A stretch of DNA of 64,000 nucleotides from Pseudomonas lini (GCF_001042905.1 NZ_JYLB01000008.1:1-64000), one strand, 5' to 3'. Numbered from the stretch's first letter, positions 1 to 9,420 are shown. Made by a program: numbers and translations. The notes: generated by a model from the sequence alone, not told the origin.

Positions 1-220
1 CAAGCACCCACACGAATTGCTTGATTCAGTTGTTAAAGAGCGGTTGGTTAAGATCTTTCGTCTCAACCGAGGCGCGCATTCTACAGCAGCCTCTGTTGCT
101 GTCAAGCGGTTATTTTCAGAAGTTTTCGAAGAATTCTTCAACAACTTCAACCACTTGCGCTTTCGATCTCTCGTTAGCGGGAGGCGAATAGTACAGCATT
201 TTATTTCGTGGTCAACCACC
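1..220 (-). promoter_or_regulatory. rRNA operon promoters and leader (16S gene off the left edge)
   Basis: Read on the minus strand, this block carries two sigma70-like promoters followed by an antitermination leader. The proximal promoter is TTGACA (100-105), a 16-nt spacer and TAGAAT (78-83), followed by a GC-rich stretch (GCGCGCCTC) typical of stringently controlled rRNA promoters. The distal one is TTGACC (210-215), 16 nt, TACTAT (188-193). A boxA-like GCTCTTTAACA lies at 31-41. The sequence beyond it resembles the leader just upstream of Pseudomonas 16S genes. The 16S gene itself would begin left of the window. No protein gene is supported here. Confidence 0.85.
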
Positions 221-406
221 TGTTGCGATTAATTTTCCCCTTAGCAAAGCGCCTCAAGGCGAGTACTGATTTCTGCTTCTATAAGCAGTCCTTGCTTTAC
301 TCATCGACACCCCAGATTCAGGCATAAGCCATTGGCCATCAGACAATCCTCGCCACCGTCTGCGCTATCATCGCCCGCCTCTCTGCACCAAGAGTCTTTA
401 ACCAGG

Positions 407-2344
407 ATGTCCGTACCTTTGCCATTGCCCGCCGATCACTCTCCATTGCCACCAGTCCTCGTCGGCCCGCTATTACGGCGCCTGGAACCCACGCGACTGC
501 TGCTGTGGCTGGTGGGGTCGCGTGCGCTGACGCTGACGCTGCGTCTGCAAGGAATCGACATCCGCTTCGACGCGGGGCAATGCACGATCATCCCGGTCGG
601 TACTCATGCCTTCGTTCATTTGATTGATGTGTCACTGGATGCCGCCCTGCCCTGCGACACGTTGATCGAGTACGACCTGCTGATCACCGAAGCGGATGGC
701 GCTCAGTCGGGCATCCGCGAATGGGCGCCTCATCTACTATATGGCGAAGCGCGTTGCCCGAATTTCGTGTTGCGCTCGCGGATCGATCAGTTGCTGCATG
801 GCTCCTGCCGTAAACCTCACCATCCGGCGGCCGATGGTTTGTTGTGCGTCGATCGGCTGCTGGAGTCCGAGCCGGACGCTTGCAAGCGCCCCGCGCTATT
901 AATGATGAGCGGCGATCAGGTGTACGCGGACGATGTCGCGGGGCCAATGTTGCGGTCGATTCATGCCTTGATCGAGCGTCTGGGACTGTTCGACGAACAC
1001 CTCGACGGTGCGGTGGTCAGCGACAGCGCCAGGCTCTATGAACACCCGGCCAGTTACTACCATCGTGCGGATTTGTTACCGGCGCTTGAGAGCAACGAAA
1101 CCCTGCGCGAACGATTTTTCGGTGGAGCGCGTAAGCCGATTTTTACCAGTAGCAGCGCCGACAATCATTTGGTGACCTTCGCCGAGGTCATGGCCATGTA
1201 CCTATTGGTATGGTCGCCAACGTCCTGGACACTGATCGCGCCGCAACCACCGGCACTGACGCCCGAACGACGCAAGCGTTATGCCCTGGAGCAGACGCGC
1301 ATTGATGAGTTCAAGAAAGGACTGGGTGGTGTTGGGCGGGCGATGGCGCATCTGCCGTGCCTGATGATTTTCGACGACCACGACATTACCGATGACTGGA
1401 ATCTTTCCGCGCAATGGGAGGAAACGGCCTACGGCCATCCGTTCTCCAAGCGCATCATCGGCAACGCACTGCTCGCTTATATGCTGTGCCAAGGCTGGGG
1501 CAACAACCCGGACGCGTTTGGCGGCATGCTGGAGAAAACCCGGCTATTGAGTGCCACTGGGCAAGACCATTACCTCGACAGCGATGTCCAGGATAGCTTG
1601 ATCGATGAGCTGCTGAGCTTTCAGAAGTGGCATTACGTGCTGCCCACCCGCCCGGCACTGGTGGTGCTCGACACACGCACTCGGCGCTGGCGCAGCGAGA
1701 TGACGCTCAAGCAACCGTCCGGCCTGCTGGATTGGGAAGCGCTCAGCGAGCTGCAGCAGGAATTGCTCGATCATCCCTCGGCGATCATCGTTTCGCCGGC
1801 ACCGATTTTCGGCGTCAAACTGATCGAAACCGTGCAACGAGTGTTTAGCTGGTGCGGCTATCCGCTGTTGGTGGACGCGGAAAACTGGATGGCCCATCGC
1901 GGCGCGGCCCAAGTGATCCTGAACATTTTCCGACACTCCCGCACTCCCGGTAACTACGTGGTGCTGTCCGGTGATGTGCATTATTCCTTCGTCTACGAAG
2001 TACTGATCCGACACCGCAAGGCCGGCCCACGAATCTGGCAGATCACCAGCAGCGGCATTAAAAACGAATTCCCGCCCGCCCTGCTCGAATGGTTCGACCG
2101 CCTCAACCGCTGGCTCTACTCGCCCCGCTCGCCCCTCAACTGGCTGACCAAGCGCCGGCGCATGCGCATTGTTCCGCACATTCCCGAACACGCCGAAGCC
2201 GGGGAACGGCTGTGGAACTCGGCAGGGATCGGCCAAGTGTTCTTCAATGAAAAGGGCCAGCCGCAGGATATTTATCAATTCAATGCGGATGGATCGCCGA
2301 AGACGCGGATGATCGCGCCTGAAATTTCCGAAGCGGTTGAATGA
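407..2344 (+). CDS. PhoD-like metallophosphatase family protein
   Basis: A 645-residue cytosolic-looking protein of the alkaline-phosphatase D/metallophosphoesterase type. Metal-binding signatures are visible in order: SGDQVYADD, FDDHDITDDW and, near the C-terminus, LSGDVHYSF. These fit the Asp, Asn/Asp and His ligands of a two-metal phosphoesterase site. I see no signal peptide, unlike secreted PhoD. The frame is open back to a TTG at 332, but I prefer the ATG at 407 because the preceding 25 residues are low-complexity and a partial AGG lies upstream of this ATG. The next gene's ATG follows 16 bp after the stop, so the two are probably co-transcribed. Substrate unknown. Confidence 0.8.
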   Translation: MSVPLPLPADHSPLPPVLVGPLLRRLEPTRLLLWLVGSRALTLTLRLQGIDIRFDAGQCTIIPVGTHAFVHLIDVSLDAALPCDTLIEYDLLITEADGAQSGIREWAPHLLYGEARCPNFVLRSRIDQLLHGSCRKPHHPAADGLLCVDRLLESEPDACKRPALLMMSGDQVYADDVAGPMLRSIHALIERLGLFDEHLDGAVVSDSARLYEHPASYYHRADLLPALESNETLRERFFGGARKPIFTSSSADNHLVTFAEVMAMYLLVWSPTSWTLIAPQPPALTPERRKRYALEQTRIDEFKKGLGGVGRAMAHLPCLMIFDDHDITDDWNLSAQWEETAYGHPFSKRIIGNALLAYMLCQGWGNNPDAFGGMLEKTRLLSATGQDHYLDSDVQDSLIDELLSFQKWHYVLPTRPALVVLDTRTRRWRSEMTLKQPSGLLDWEALSELQQELLDHPSAIIVSPAPIFGVKLIETVQRVFSWCGYPLLVDAENWMAHRGAAQVILNIFRHSRTPGNYVVLSGDVHYSFVYEVLIRHRKAGPRIWQITSSGIKNEFPPALLEWFDRLNRWLYSPRSPLNWLTKRRRMRIVPHIPEHAEAGERLWNSAGIGQVFFNEKGQPQDIYQFNADGSPKTRMIAPEISEAVE

Positions 2345-2360
2345 CTTTGCCCGAGTTGCC

Positions 2361-2888
2361 ATGAGCAATTATTACCTGCACACCATCAACCTCACCCGAA
2401 CCCTGATCATCGGCAACTCCGGTTCGGGCAAGAGTTGGTTGGCCAAACGTCTGGCCGAGCACCTGCAAGTACCCTGGATCGATCTCGACCTGACTCACTG
2501 GATATCCGATGAACACAGCATCGCTCGTCCACGCGCCGAAGCGCTGGGAATGGCGCGGGTGGCAGCCAGTGAAGAACGCTGGGTTATTGAGGGCGTTTAC
2601 GACTGGATGGTCAGTGAGCTTGTGGAGCAGGCGACGGCGCTGATCTGGCTGTGTCTGGAGGATGAAGACTGCGTCAATAATATTCGCCTGCGAGAGTCGA
2701 AGCGGGACGACAATGACGAATTGCTGATCGCGTTACTGGAGTGGGCCGGCAGCTACCGTACTCGTGAAGGGTCCAGTGGATTTGTCGCGCATCAGCGTTT
2801 GTTCGAAGGGTTTAGTGCTTCGAAACTTCAACTGATGAACCGGGCTGAAGTCACGGCTTTCGTTAGTACGATGGAACAAACCGACTGA
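2361..2888 (+). CDS. P-loop NTPase, small adenylate-kinase/FlaR-like protein
   Basis: A 175-residue protein with a Walker A motif near the N-terminus (GNSGSGKS) and an early IDLDLTHW segment, as in the FlaR/topology-modulation and adenylate-kinase-like families. A Walker B-like hydrophobic strand (ALIWLCLED) lies near the middle. It is presumably a small-molecule kinase or regulatory ATPase; its substrate cannot be told from sequence. The frame extends upstream to a TTG at 2337 that overlaps the phosphatase, but the ATG at 2361 starts the protein just before the P-loop strand, as in the family. It sits 16 bp after the phosphatase gene and is probably in the same transcript. Confidence 0.7.
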   Translation: MSNYYLHTINLTRTLIIGNSGSGKSWLAKRLAEHLQVPWIDLDLTHWISDEHSIARPRAEALGMARVAASEERWVIEGVYDWMVSELVEQATALIWLCLEDEDCVNNIRLRESKRDDNDELLIALLEWAGSYRTREGSSGFVAHQRLFEGFSASKLQLMNRAEVTAFVSTMEQTD

Positions 2889-2948
2889 TCGTTCCTGATT
2901 CCACTGGCGCAGACACCGATTCTGGGGAATGCGCATATCCAAGAGAAG

Positions 2949-4124
2949 TCAGGCTGCGCTCACCGCCCGACACACCCCTCTGACAATCATCTCCACTTCC
3001 CGCTCATCAATCGTCAACGGTGGCAGCAGGCGTATGGTCTTGCCCCGTGTCACGTTGATCAGCAAGCCGTGATCCCGGGCGGCGATCAGGGTCAGGTCGC
3101 GGATCGGTTGTTTGAGTTCGATGCCGATCATCAAGCCCTGGCCACGAATCGCCAGGACGTTGGGTTCATCGGCCAATTCGATGCGCAATCTGGCGAGCAA
3201 GCGTTCACCCTGCAGTTTGGCGTTTTCCAGCAGGTCTTGTTCTTCAATAATCTCCAGCACAGTGCACCCCACCCGGCACGCCAGCGGATTTCCGCCAAAC
3301 GTGCTGCCGTGGCTGCCGGGGGTGAACAGGTCGGCTGCTTTGCCCCGGGCCAGACAGGCACCAATAGGGATGCCATTACCGAGGCCTTTGGCCAGGGTCA
3401 TGACGTCCGGGATGATGCCTTCGTGCTGGAACGCAAACCACTGGCCGGTGCGGCCGATGCCGGTCTGGATCTCGTCGAGCATCAGCAGCCAGGCGCGCCG
3501 GTTGCACAGTTCACGTACCGCTTTGAGATAACCGGGTGGCGCCACTTGCACACCGCTTTCGCCCTGAATCGGCTCCATCAGGATCGCTACGATGCGCGGT
3601 CCGTGGGCATGTTGCACCGCCTCTAGCGCTGCGAGGTCGCCGAATGGCACTTTAATGAAGTCCCCCGGCAATTCGTTAAACCCCAGGCGCACCGCCGGGC
3701 CGTCACTGGCGGATAAGGTGCCAAGAGTACGACCGTGAAAGGCGTTTTCCATGACCACCACCAGCGGCTGCTCGATGCCTTTGTGCCAGCTGTAAAGCCG
3801 CGCGAGTTTCAGCGCGGTTTCATTGGCTTCGGCGCCAGAGTTATTGAAGAACGCCCGGTCCATGCCAGACAACCGAACCAGTTTCTGTGCCAGCTGCTGT
3901 TGCCAGTCGATGCTGTACAGGTTGGAGGTGTGCAACAACAGCCCGGCCTGTTCGCTGATGGCCGACACAATTCGCGGATGGGAATGGCCTACATTGGTCA
4001 CCGCCACGCCCGCCACCGCGTCCAGATATTCGCGACCGGCCTGATCCCACAAGCGCGTGCCCAGACCTTTGCTGAAGCTCAGGGCCAAGGGTTGGTAGGT
4101 ACTCATCAGGCAGGCGGCGGTCAT
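2949..4124 (-). CDS. Class III aminotransferase, acetylornithine transaminase-like
   Basis: PLP-dependent fold-type I aminotransferase of about 391 residues, the usual length of ArgD/AruC. Visible marks are FNNSGAEANE, the LDEIQTGIGRTG strand and the PLP-lysine motif TLAKGLGNG, followed by the G-S-T-F-GGNPLA segment. It likely transfers the delta-amino group of N-acetylornithine or a related omega-amino acid to 2-oxoglutarate. The reading frame continues upstream to 4190. The ATG at 4124 is preferred because GGAG lies 9 nt upstream; 4139 and 4106 are alternatives. It is divergent from a LysR regulator about 100 bp away, which may control it. Without other arg genes nearby, a catabolic role is possible. 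Confidence 0.82.
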   Translation of the reverse strand: MTAACLMSTYQPLALSFSKGLGTRLWDQAGREYLDAVAGVAVTNVGHSHPRIVSAISEQAGLLLHTSNLYSIDWQQQLAQKLVRLSGMDRAFFNNSGAEANETALKLARLYSWHKGIEQPLVVVMENAFHGRTLGTLSASDGPAVRLGFNELPGDFIKVPFGDLAALEAVQHAHGPRIVAILMEPIQGESGVQVAPPGYLKAVRELCNRRAWLLMLDEIQTGIGRTGQWFAFQHEGIIPDVMTLAKGLGNGIPIGACLARGKAADLFTPGSHGSTFGGNPLACRVGCTVLEIIEEQDLLENAKLQGERLLARLRIELADEPNVLAIRGQGLMIGIELKQPIRDLTLIAARDHGLLINVTRGKTIRLLPPLTIDEREVEMIVRGVCRAVSAA

Positions 4125-4226
4125 GACATCAAACTCCATTAATAGTCGGTGTTTTTGCAGTATGGTTAGCCACCTGAGCTGGATAAACACTGCAACACTT
4201 CAATCATTTTAAAGCTGAGCTTGATA

Positions 4227-5132
4227 ATGGATTTGTTCCAGGCAATGACCGTTTACGTAAGAGTGGTGGAAGCCGGCAGCATGACCGCCGCCGCTTTGCA
4301 GTGTGAAATGTCCACGACCATGGTCGGCAATCATCTTCGAGCCCTGGAGCAACGTCTGGGTGTGCGCCTGCTTAACCGTACGACACGACGCCAGCGGCTG
4401 ACGGAATTCGGCACGTCGTACTATCAACGTTGTCTCGAGGTATTGGGGCTGGTGGCCGATTCCGAACGCCTGGCCGAACAGACCCTCGACGAGCCGAGCG
4501 GCACCTTGCGCATCACCGCGCCGCTGACCTTCGGCACCGAACGGCTGGCACCGGCCCTGAGCGAATTCGCCCTGCGCTGTCCGCAGGTCAAACTCGACGT
4601 CGTTTTGACCAACCAGCGCCTGGATCTGCTCGACAACGGTTTCGATGTGGCGATTCGCTTGGGCACTTCCGAGATGTCCAACATGATCGCCCGCCCGCTC
4701 ATCGACTACACGATGACCCTGTGCGCATCGAAGGACTATCTGGCGCGCCGAGGCACTCCGGAAAAGCCCGCCGACCTGCAACACCATGACTGCCTGGCCT
4801 TCGCCTACCCGGCCGGAGATGACTGGCACTCGGTAGCCAAACAATGGCGTCTGAGAGGCCCCGAAGGCGAAGTCATGGTGGCGGTCAGCGGACCGATGTT
4901 GATCAACAGTTCGGCGGGGCTGCACCAAGCGGCGCGCACCGGTATGGGTATCGTGATGGTGCCCGATGCATTGGTGGAGCAGGACCTTCAGGACGGAAAA
5001 CTGGTGGCCTTGATGCAGGACTACCAATTGCCGAGTCGGCCGATGAACCTGGTGTACGCCCAGGACCGCTACCGTTTGCCGAAATTGCGCAGCTTCGTCG
5101 ACTTTGCGCTGCAGAGGTGGGGCCAGCATTAG
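4227..5132 (+). CDS. LysR-family transcriptional regulator
   Basis: A 301-residue LysR-type regulator. The N-terminal winged helix-turn-helix (residues about 1-60, with MTAAALQCEMSTTMVG and the LLNRTTRR turn) is followed by a periplasmic-binding-like effector domain (SGTLRITAPLTFG, FDVAIRLG). The ATG at 4227 gives the family-typical start MDLFQAM; an in-frame TTG lies two codons earlier. It is divergent from the aminotransferase gene, the classic LysR arrangement. The stop codon TAG (5130-5132) lies inside the terminal inverted repeat of the adjoining palindromic element, so the original C-terminus may have been altered by that insertion. Target and effector are unknown. Confidence 0.88.
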   Translation: MDLFQAMTVYVRVVEAGSMTAAALQCEMSTTMVGNHLRALEQRLGVRLLNRTTRRQRLTEFGTSYYQRCLEVLGLVADSERLAEQTLDEPSGTLRITAPLTFGTERLAPALSEFALRCPQVKLDVVLTNQRLDLLDNGFDVAIRLGTSEMSNMIARPLIDYTMTLCASKDYLARRGTPEKPADLQHHDCLAFAYPAGDDWHSVAKQWRLRGPEGEVMVAVSGPMLINSSAGLHQAARTGMGIVMVPDALVEQDLQDGKLVALMQDYQLPSRPMNLVYAQDRYRLPKLRSFVDFALQRWGQH

Positions 5133-5399
5133 GGGGCGTTCTCAATTAGTTTCCCCACCGCGCCGGGTCTGCTGTTGTGCAGGGCAAGGCGCGAGAAGCG
5201 TGGTTTGGTCATTCCAAATAAGCTTCGAGCAACGCAGCCCTGCACAACAGCAGGCCCGGCCCTTCGGGTTGTGCCTTAAAACGGGCCAGGCTGCGTTGCA
5301 GGCCTTGGAAAGGGAACAACCATTCCCAGCGGCCTGCGCCTTGCCTGGCCCGCTTTAAGGCGACAACGCGGCGGGGAAACTAATTGAGAACGCCCCCTA
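5130..5399. mobile_element. MITE-like composite palindromic element, about 270 bp
   Basis: The ends are perfect 27-bp inverted repeats (5130-5156 and 5373-5399, beginning TAGGGGGCGTTCTC). Inside is a second inverted pair (about 5168-5183 against 5239-5254, GTGCAGGG/CCCTGCAC) and a third imperfect one built on GGGCCAGGC and GCCTGGCCC (about 5284-5352). No transposase is encoded. Length, terminal repeats and internal palindromes fit a non-autonomous miniature element. I see no clear target duplication beyond a possible TA. It separates the LysR gene from the diguanylate cyclase gene. Confidence 0.7.
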
Positions 5400-5472
5400 G
5401 CAGGGGCAATACCCCATGAACTAATCTCCTCGACTGACGAGTCACGTTGATATCAGTTCGGCAGGGAGACCG

Positions 5473-6489
5473 ATGATGGGTGAGGCATCGAATATCGAGC
5501 CGTTGAAGTTCAATCTGTCAGATTTTAACGAAGACATGCTGCACACCATTCTGGAACTGGTGAGCGATGGCATCTGGGACTGGAATGCCAACACCGGGTT
5601 CGTTTATCGCAACCCCGGGTGGTACGAGATGCTCGGCTATACGCCTCATTCTCTGGATAACAACGTGCTGACCTGGGAAAACGTGATCCACCCCGACGAT
5701 TTTTCGCGGGTCATGGCACTGTTTGATGACTACCTCAATCAGCGCGCTCCCGGTTATCAAGCCGAGTATCGCTGCCGCATGCGCGATGGCACTTACACCT
5801 GGATCGAAGATCGCGGCTACGTGCTGGCACGTAATGCCGATGGTTCGGTGGCGCGAATGGTCGGCGCGCACCGCAGTATCGAAGACAAGAAACGCCTGTT
5901 CGAAGAAATGGAACGACGCAATCAATCCCTCGAAGCCATCGTCGAAGAACGCACCCGGGAATTGTCTCGGGTCAATCAGCAGCTGCAGATTCAACTCGAA
6001 GAGAATCGCAAACTGGCGGAAACCGATGTGCTGACTTCCATCGCCAATCGCTATCGACTGGAAAAAGCCCTGCCCCAGGAATGCGACCGCGCCCAACGCT
6101 TTCGCCAGCCGCTATCATTGATCGCCATGGACATCGATGACTTCAAAAACATCAACGATCACTACGGCCATGCCTTGGGTGATGCGGCATTGGTGCAGGT
6201 GATCGAGAGCGTGAAGCACTGCGTGCGCGAAGGCGATCTGTTAGCGCGCTGGGGTGGTGACGAGTTCATCATGATCCTGCCCAATACTTTGTTAGCAGAC
6301 GCCAGGGCACTCGCTGAAAGAATCCGTCACGGTTTGTCGAGCCTGCTGCCGGTCGGGGACTATCAAGTCACCATGAGTTTTGGCGTGGTGCAACGTTTTG
6401 AAGAAGAACAACAGACCGGCTTGCTGGCCAGGGCCGATCAGGCGCTGTATCGGTCCAAGATCGCAGGTAAGAATGTGATTTCGGGATGA
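5473..6489 (+). CDS. PAS-GGDEF diguanylate cyclase
   Basis: A 338-residue soluble sensor enzyme. A PAS domain with PAC tail (residues about 22-140; WDWNANTGFVYRNPGW, RCRMRDGTYTWIEDRG) joins through a coiled coil (about 140-182, rich in E, R and Q) to a GGDEF domain (183-338). The active-site motif WGGDEF is intact at 260-265. An inhibitory-site RxxD (REGD, 252-255) lies exactly five residues upstream, so it should make c-di-GMP from two GTP and be product-inhibited. There is no transmembrane segment, hence a cytosolic signal. A ribosome-binding site CAGGGAG precedes the ATG. It overlaps the following acetyltransferase gene by ATGA. c-di-GMP could feed Alg44 in this window, but that link is inference. 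Confidence 0.92.
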   Translation: MMGEASNIEPLKFNLSDFNEDMLHTILELVSDGIWDWNANTGFVYRNPGWYEMLGYTPHSLDNNVLTWENVIHPDDFSRVMALFDDYLNQRAPGYQAEYRCRMRDGTYTWIEDRGYVLARNADGSVARMVGAHRSIEDKKRLFEEMERRNQSLEAIVEERTRELSRVNQQLQIQLEENRKLAETDVLTSIANRYRLEKALPQECDRAQRFRQPLSLIAMDIDDFKNINDHYGHALGDAALVQVIESVKHCVREGDLLARWGGDEFIMILPNTLLADARALAERIRHGLSSLLPVGDYQVTMSFGVVQRFEEEQQTGLLARADQALYRSKIAGKNVISG

Positions 6490-6890
6490 ATATTCCCGTG
6501 CTTGTTCGTGATGTGCGGCCCTCGGACGTGGAATCCGTGCGTCTTTTTCTTGGCGAGAATGGTTGGGCTCACCGCACCGGCTCAGTTGAGCATTTCGCGC
6601 AGTTGATCGCTAACTCCCAACGTACAGCTCTTGCGATAAAGGACTCCCGCATCGTCGGGTTTGCCCGAGGTATCACCGACGGGTTGTCCAACGGTTATCT
6701 GTCGATGGTTGTCGTGTGCGGACAAACTCGACGTGAAGGCGTCGGTCGCGCCCTGGTTGAGCATGTCATGGGCGACAACACCGCCATTACCTGGCTTCTG
6801 CGAGCAGGCCGTGAAGGCGCCTCGGATTTCTTTTCAAAGCTGGGCTTTGAAACGTCGACCATTGCGATGGAACGCTCGCGCTTGAAGTAG
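6486..6890 (+). CDS. GNAT-family N-acetyltransferase
   Basis: A 134-residue GNAT fold protein. The acetyl-CoA binding signature is at residues about 75-90 (VVCGQTRREGVGRALVEHV, the R/Q-x-x-G-x-G/A pattern), preceded by the beta-strand LSMVVV. The C-terminal segment DFFSKLGFE is typical of the family. It starts at 6486, overlapping the diguanylate cyclase stop by ATGA, so the two are translationally coupled. It is convergent with msrA, with only 7 bp between. The acetyl acceptor is unknown. Confidence 0.85.
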   Translation: MNIPVLVRDVRPSDVESVRLFLGENGWAHRTGSVEHFAQLIANSQRTALAIKDSRIVGFARGITDGLSNGYLSMVVVCGQTRREGVGRALVEHVMGDNTAITWLLRAGREGASDFFSKLGFETSTIAMERSRLK

Positions 6891-6897
6891 CCAATCA

Positions 6898-7605
6898 CTA
6901 TTGACCAGCCTTCACCAACACCGGCTTCTCCCGATACCGATCCGGATACAACTGCTTCAACTGCGCTACTTTCGGCAGGTCATTGATCACGATGTAGGGA
7001 TACGTCGGGTGCTCGGTCAGGAAGTCCTGATGCTCCTCCTCCGCCGGGTAGAAGCCGTTGTAGGTTTCCAGTTTGGTCACGATGGGTTTATTGAACGAAT
7101 GGGCGGCGTCGAGTTGCGCGATGTAGGCCTGGGCGACGCGTTGCTGTTCAGCGCTTTTCAGGAAAAGCGCCGATCGATACTGGGTGCCGCGGTCCGGCCC
7201 CTGGCGGTTGAGTTCGGTGGGGTTATGGGCCACCGAGAAATAGATCTGCAACAGGCTGCCATAACTGACTTGAGCCGGATCGTAGGTGACTTCGACGGCC
7301 TCCGCATGACCGGTATCGCCATTGCTGACCCGCTCGTATTGAGCGGTGTCGGCTGTGCCGCCCGCGTAACCGGAGACGGCGTTCTTCACCCCTTTGACGT
7401 GTTGAAATACCCCTTGGACGCCCCAGAAGCAACCACCCGCAAAAATTGCCGTTTCACTGCGCGCTTGAGTGTTCTCGTCGAGCGTTGGTGGCGAAATGAT
7501 GACCGCCTCTTCGGCGCCTCCGATAGAGAACGCTGCGCACTGACCGATAACACTGGCGGCGGCCAATCCCAACAGGGTGCGACGCCAGTTATATAGGGTT
7601 TTCAT
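6898..7605 (-). CDS. msrA: Exported peptide-methionine (S)-S-oxide reductase
   Basis: A 235-residue MsrA with an N-terminal Sec-type signal peptide (positively charged MKTLYNWRR, hydrophobic LLGLAAASVIG), placing it in the periplasm. The catalytic motif GGCFWG has its cysteine at residue 59; Y, E and D residues of the active site follow in YNGFYPAEEEHQDF. It reduces S-methionine sulfoxide in oxidised proteins. I find no second cysteine in the mature domain, so it appears to be a 1-Cys type lacking the usual C-terminal resolving cysteine. It ends the msrB-dipZ-msrA operon, 27 bp after dipZ, whose thioredoxin-like domain is the plausible electron donor. Confidence 0.92.
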   Translation of the reverse strand: MKTLYNWRRTLLGLAAASVIGQCAAFSIGGAEEAVIISPPTLDENTQARSETAIFAGGCFWGVQGVFQHVKGVKNAVSGYAGGTADTAQYERVSNGDTGHAEAVEVTYDPAQVSYGSLLQIYFSVAHNPTELNRQGPDRGTQYRSALFLKSAEQQRVAQAYIAQLDAAHSFNKPIVTKLETYNGFYPAEEEHQDFLTEHPTYPYIVINDLPKVAQLKQLYPDRYREKPVLVKAGQ

Positions 7606-7632
7606 GGCTTGTGTCCTGAGTGAATGAGGCTA

Positions 7633-9420
7633 TCAGCCAAACGTAAACGCATACGCCGACACACCGGGATCGAGAAACTCAATGCTGAATGTCCGGTCCT
7701 TTACGCCTGCGGTCTGGCGTACCAGTTGATACAACCGCTGCTCGGTGACGCTGCCGCTGCCATCGGGCGCCACGTCGACACCGTGGGCATCACCTGGGGG
7801 CTTGCCGTCAATCAACACTTTGAAACGCACCGGTTTGCCGTCAGCACCGGGGCCCAATACCAGATGCAGATCGCGAGCGTGGAAGCGGTAGACGATACGA
7901 CTGGCCGGTGCGTTTGAAACAGCCCGCTCTGGACCGACAGTCCATTGGCCATCCAGGCTCCAGTTATTGAGGGCCAGCTGTGCCGGTGGGCTATAGGCCG
8001 TCACCTTGTCTGGCGCCAGATCGGTTTCAGCAACGAAATGCTCCGCCCGTCGGTAGCCGACATAAGTTTCCGGCGATCGCACTTCATTCATGTTCGGGGC
8101 GAGCTGGACACCCTCGGCACGAGCATTGATCAACCCGTCCGCGACTTTCGCGGCACCCGCTTCACGCAGCAGTTGCTGAATCACTCGCTCCGATTCGGCG
8201 TATTTGCCTTCACCAAAGTGGTGATAACGAATGCGCCCCTGAGCATCGGCAAAATAGTGGGCTGGCCAGTATTGGTTGTTGAAAGCACGCCAGACCTTAT
8301 AGTCGTTGTCGATTACCACCGGATAAGTGATGCCCAGGTCTTTCATGGCTTTGGTGACGTTGCCTACATCACGTTCGAAGGCAAACTCGGGCGTATGGAC
8401 GCCGATCACCACCAAGCCCTGATCACGATACTTTTCGGCCCAGGCCTTCACATACGGCAGGGTGCGCAGGCAGTTGATGCAGGAGTAAGTCCAGAAATCC
8501 ACCAGCACAACCTTGCCCTTCAAGGCCTGGGCGGTGAGAGGGGGTGAATTGAGCCATTGCACAGCGCCGTCCAGCGATGGAAGGTTGCCTTCAATCGGTA
8601 GTTCGCCCGGTATCTTGGCGGTCATTTTCATGCTGCCGGCGGGTTGATCGCCGCCCCGTGGAATCTGCGACATCATCGCCCCACTGTCGGTCGGCAACTT
8701 ACCGGCGAATCGGCTTACCAACGCCTGCTCGATATCGCCGGTGGAGGCTGTCGATACCCGCGCCAGAATCCCGGTATCCAGCCCCAAAGCGATTGCCGCC
8801 ACACCGGCCAGCATCGCGCCCCCCAAGCCTCGACGCAGCCACTCGCCTGCGCCTATCGAGCGCTTCATCGCGGCGAAGACTTTACCGCCTAGTAGCAGTG
8901 CCGCGGCGAGAGAGGTGGCGGCGCCGGCCGCGTAAGCCAGTAGCAACAAGGTGGTGGCAATGTTTGCCCCCTGCAGCGCCGCGCCAGTTAACAGCAGGCC
9001 CAGAATCGGCCCGGCGCAAGGCGCCCAGAGCAGGCCTGTGGCAACACCGATCAGCAACGAAGCGCCGGGACGCGGCCGGGTATCGGCAGCCGCGGCTTCC
9101 GACAGCCGACCGCCGGCCGCCACCAGTGGACGCGTCAGGCGCTCGGCCAACCGAGGCAGCAACAGCGTCAGCCCGAACAGTGCAACGAACAGCAACGCGA
9201 GCCAGCGACCGTACTGATTGACTTGCACCACCCAGCCGCCGCCCACCGCCGCCAACGAGGCGACGAGCGCGAAGGTCAGCGCCATCCCCGCCAGCAGCGG
9301 TAAGCCACTCTTCATAAACGGCTGCCCGGTGCGAGCGAAGACAAAGGGCAATACCGGCAGAATGCACGGGCTGACGATCGTCAGCACACCACCGAGATAA
9401 GCGAGGACCAGAAGCCACAT
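7633..9420 (-). CDS. dipZ: DipZ: CcdA-like transmembrane redox protein with thioredoxin domain
   Basis: A 595-residue protein in three parts. Residues 1-220 form a CcdA/DsbD-like membrane domain whose two redox cysteines are in SPCILP (Cys19) and WAPCAGP (Cys135). Residues about 275-415 form a TlpA/thioredoxin-like periplasmic domain with FWTYSCINC (Cys314, Cys317). The C-terminal 170 residues are a beta-rich domain typical of DipZ. It carries electrons from cytosolic thioredoxin across the inner membrane to periplasmic acceptors. It lies between msrB (43 bp upstream) and msrA (27 bp downstream), which makes the exported Msr enzymes its probable clients. The start ATG at 9420 gives a first membrane helix at once. 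Confidence 0.9.
   Translation of the reverse strand: MWLLVLAYLGGVLTIVSPCILPVLPFVFARTGQPFMKSGLPLLAGMALTFALVASLAAVGGGWVVQVNQYGRWLALLFVALFGLTLLLPRLAERLTRPLVAAGGRLSEAAAADTRPRPGASLLIGVATGLLWAPCAGPILGLLLTGAALQGANIATTLLLLAYAAGAATSLAAALLLGGKVFAAMKRSIGAGEWLRRGLGGAMLAGVAAIALGLDTGILARVSTASTGDIEQALVSRFAGKLPTDSGAMMSQIPRGGDQPAGSMKMTAKIPGELPIEGNLPSLDGAVQWLNSPPLTAQALKGKVVLVDFWTYSCINCLRTLPYVKAWAEKYRDQGLVVIGVHTPEFAFERDVGNVTKAMKDLGITYPVVIDNDYKVWRAFNNQYWPAHYFADAQGRIRYHHFGEGKYAESERVIQQLLREAGAAKVADGLINARAEGVQLAPNMNEVRSPETYVGYRRAEHFVAETDLAPDKVTAYSPPAQLALNNWSLDGQWTVGPERAVSNAPASRIVYRFHARDLHLVLGPGADGKPVRFKVLIDGKPPGDAHGVDVAPDGSGSVTEQRLYQLVRQTAGVKDRTFSIEFLDPGVSAYAFTFG

Noticed and set aside
17..232. A 71-codon plus-strand ORF at the left edge
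   Set aside because: It runs antisense through the rRNA leader and its two promoters, has no ribosome-binding site and no recognisable product.
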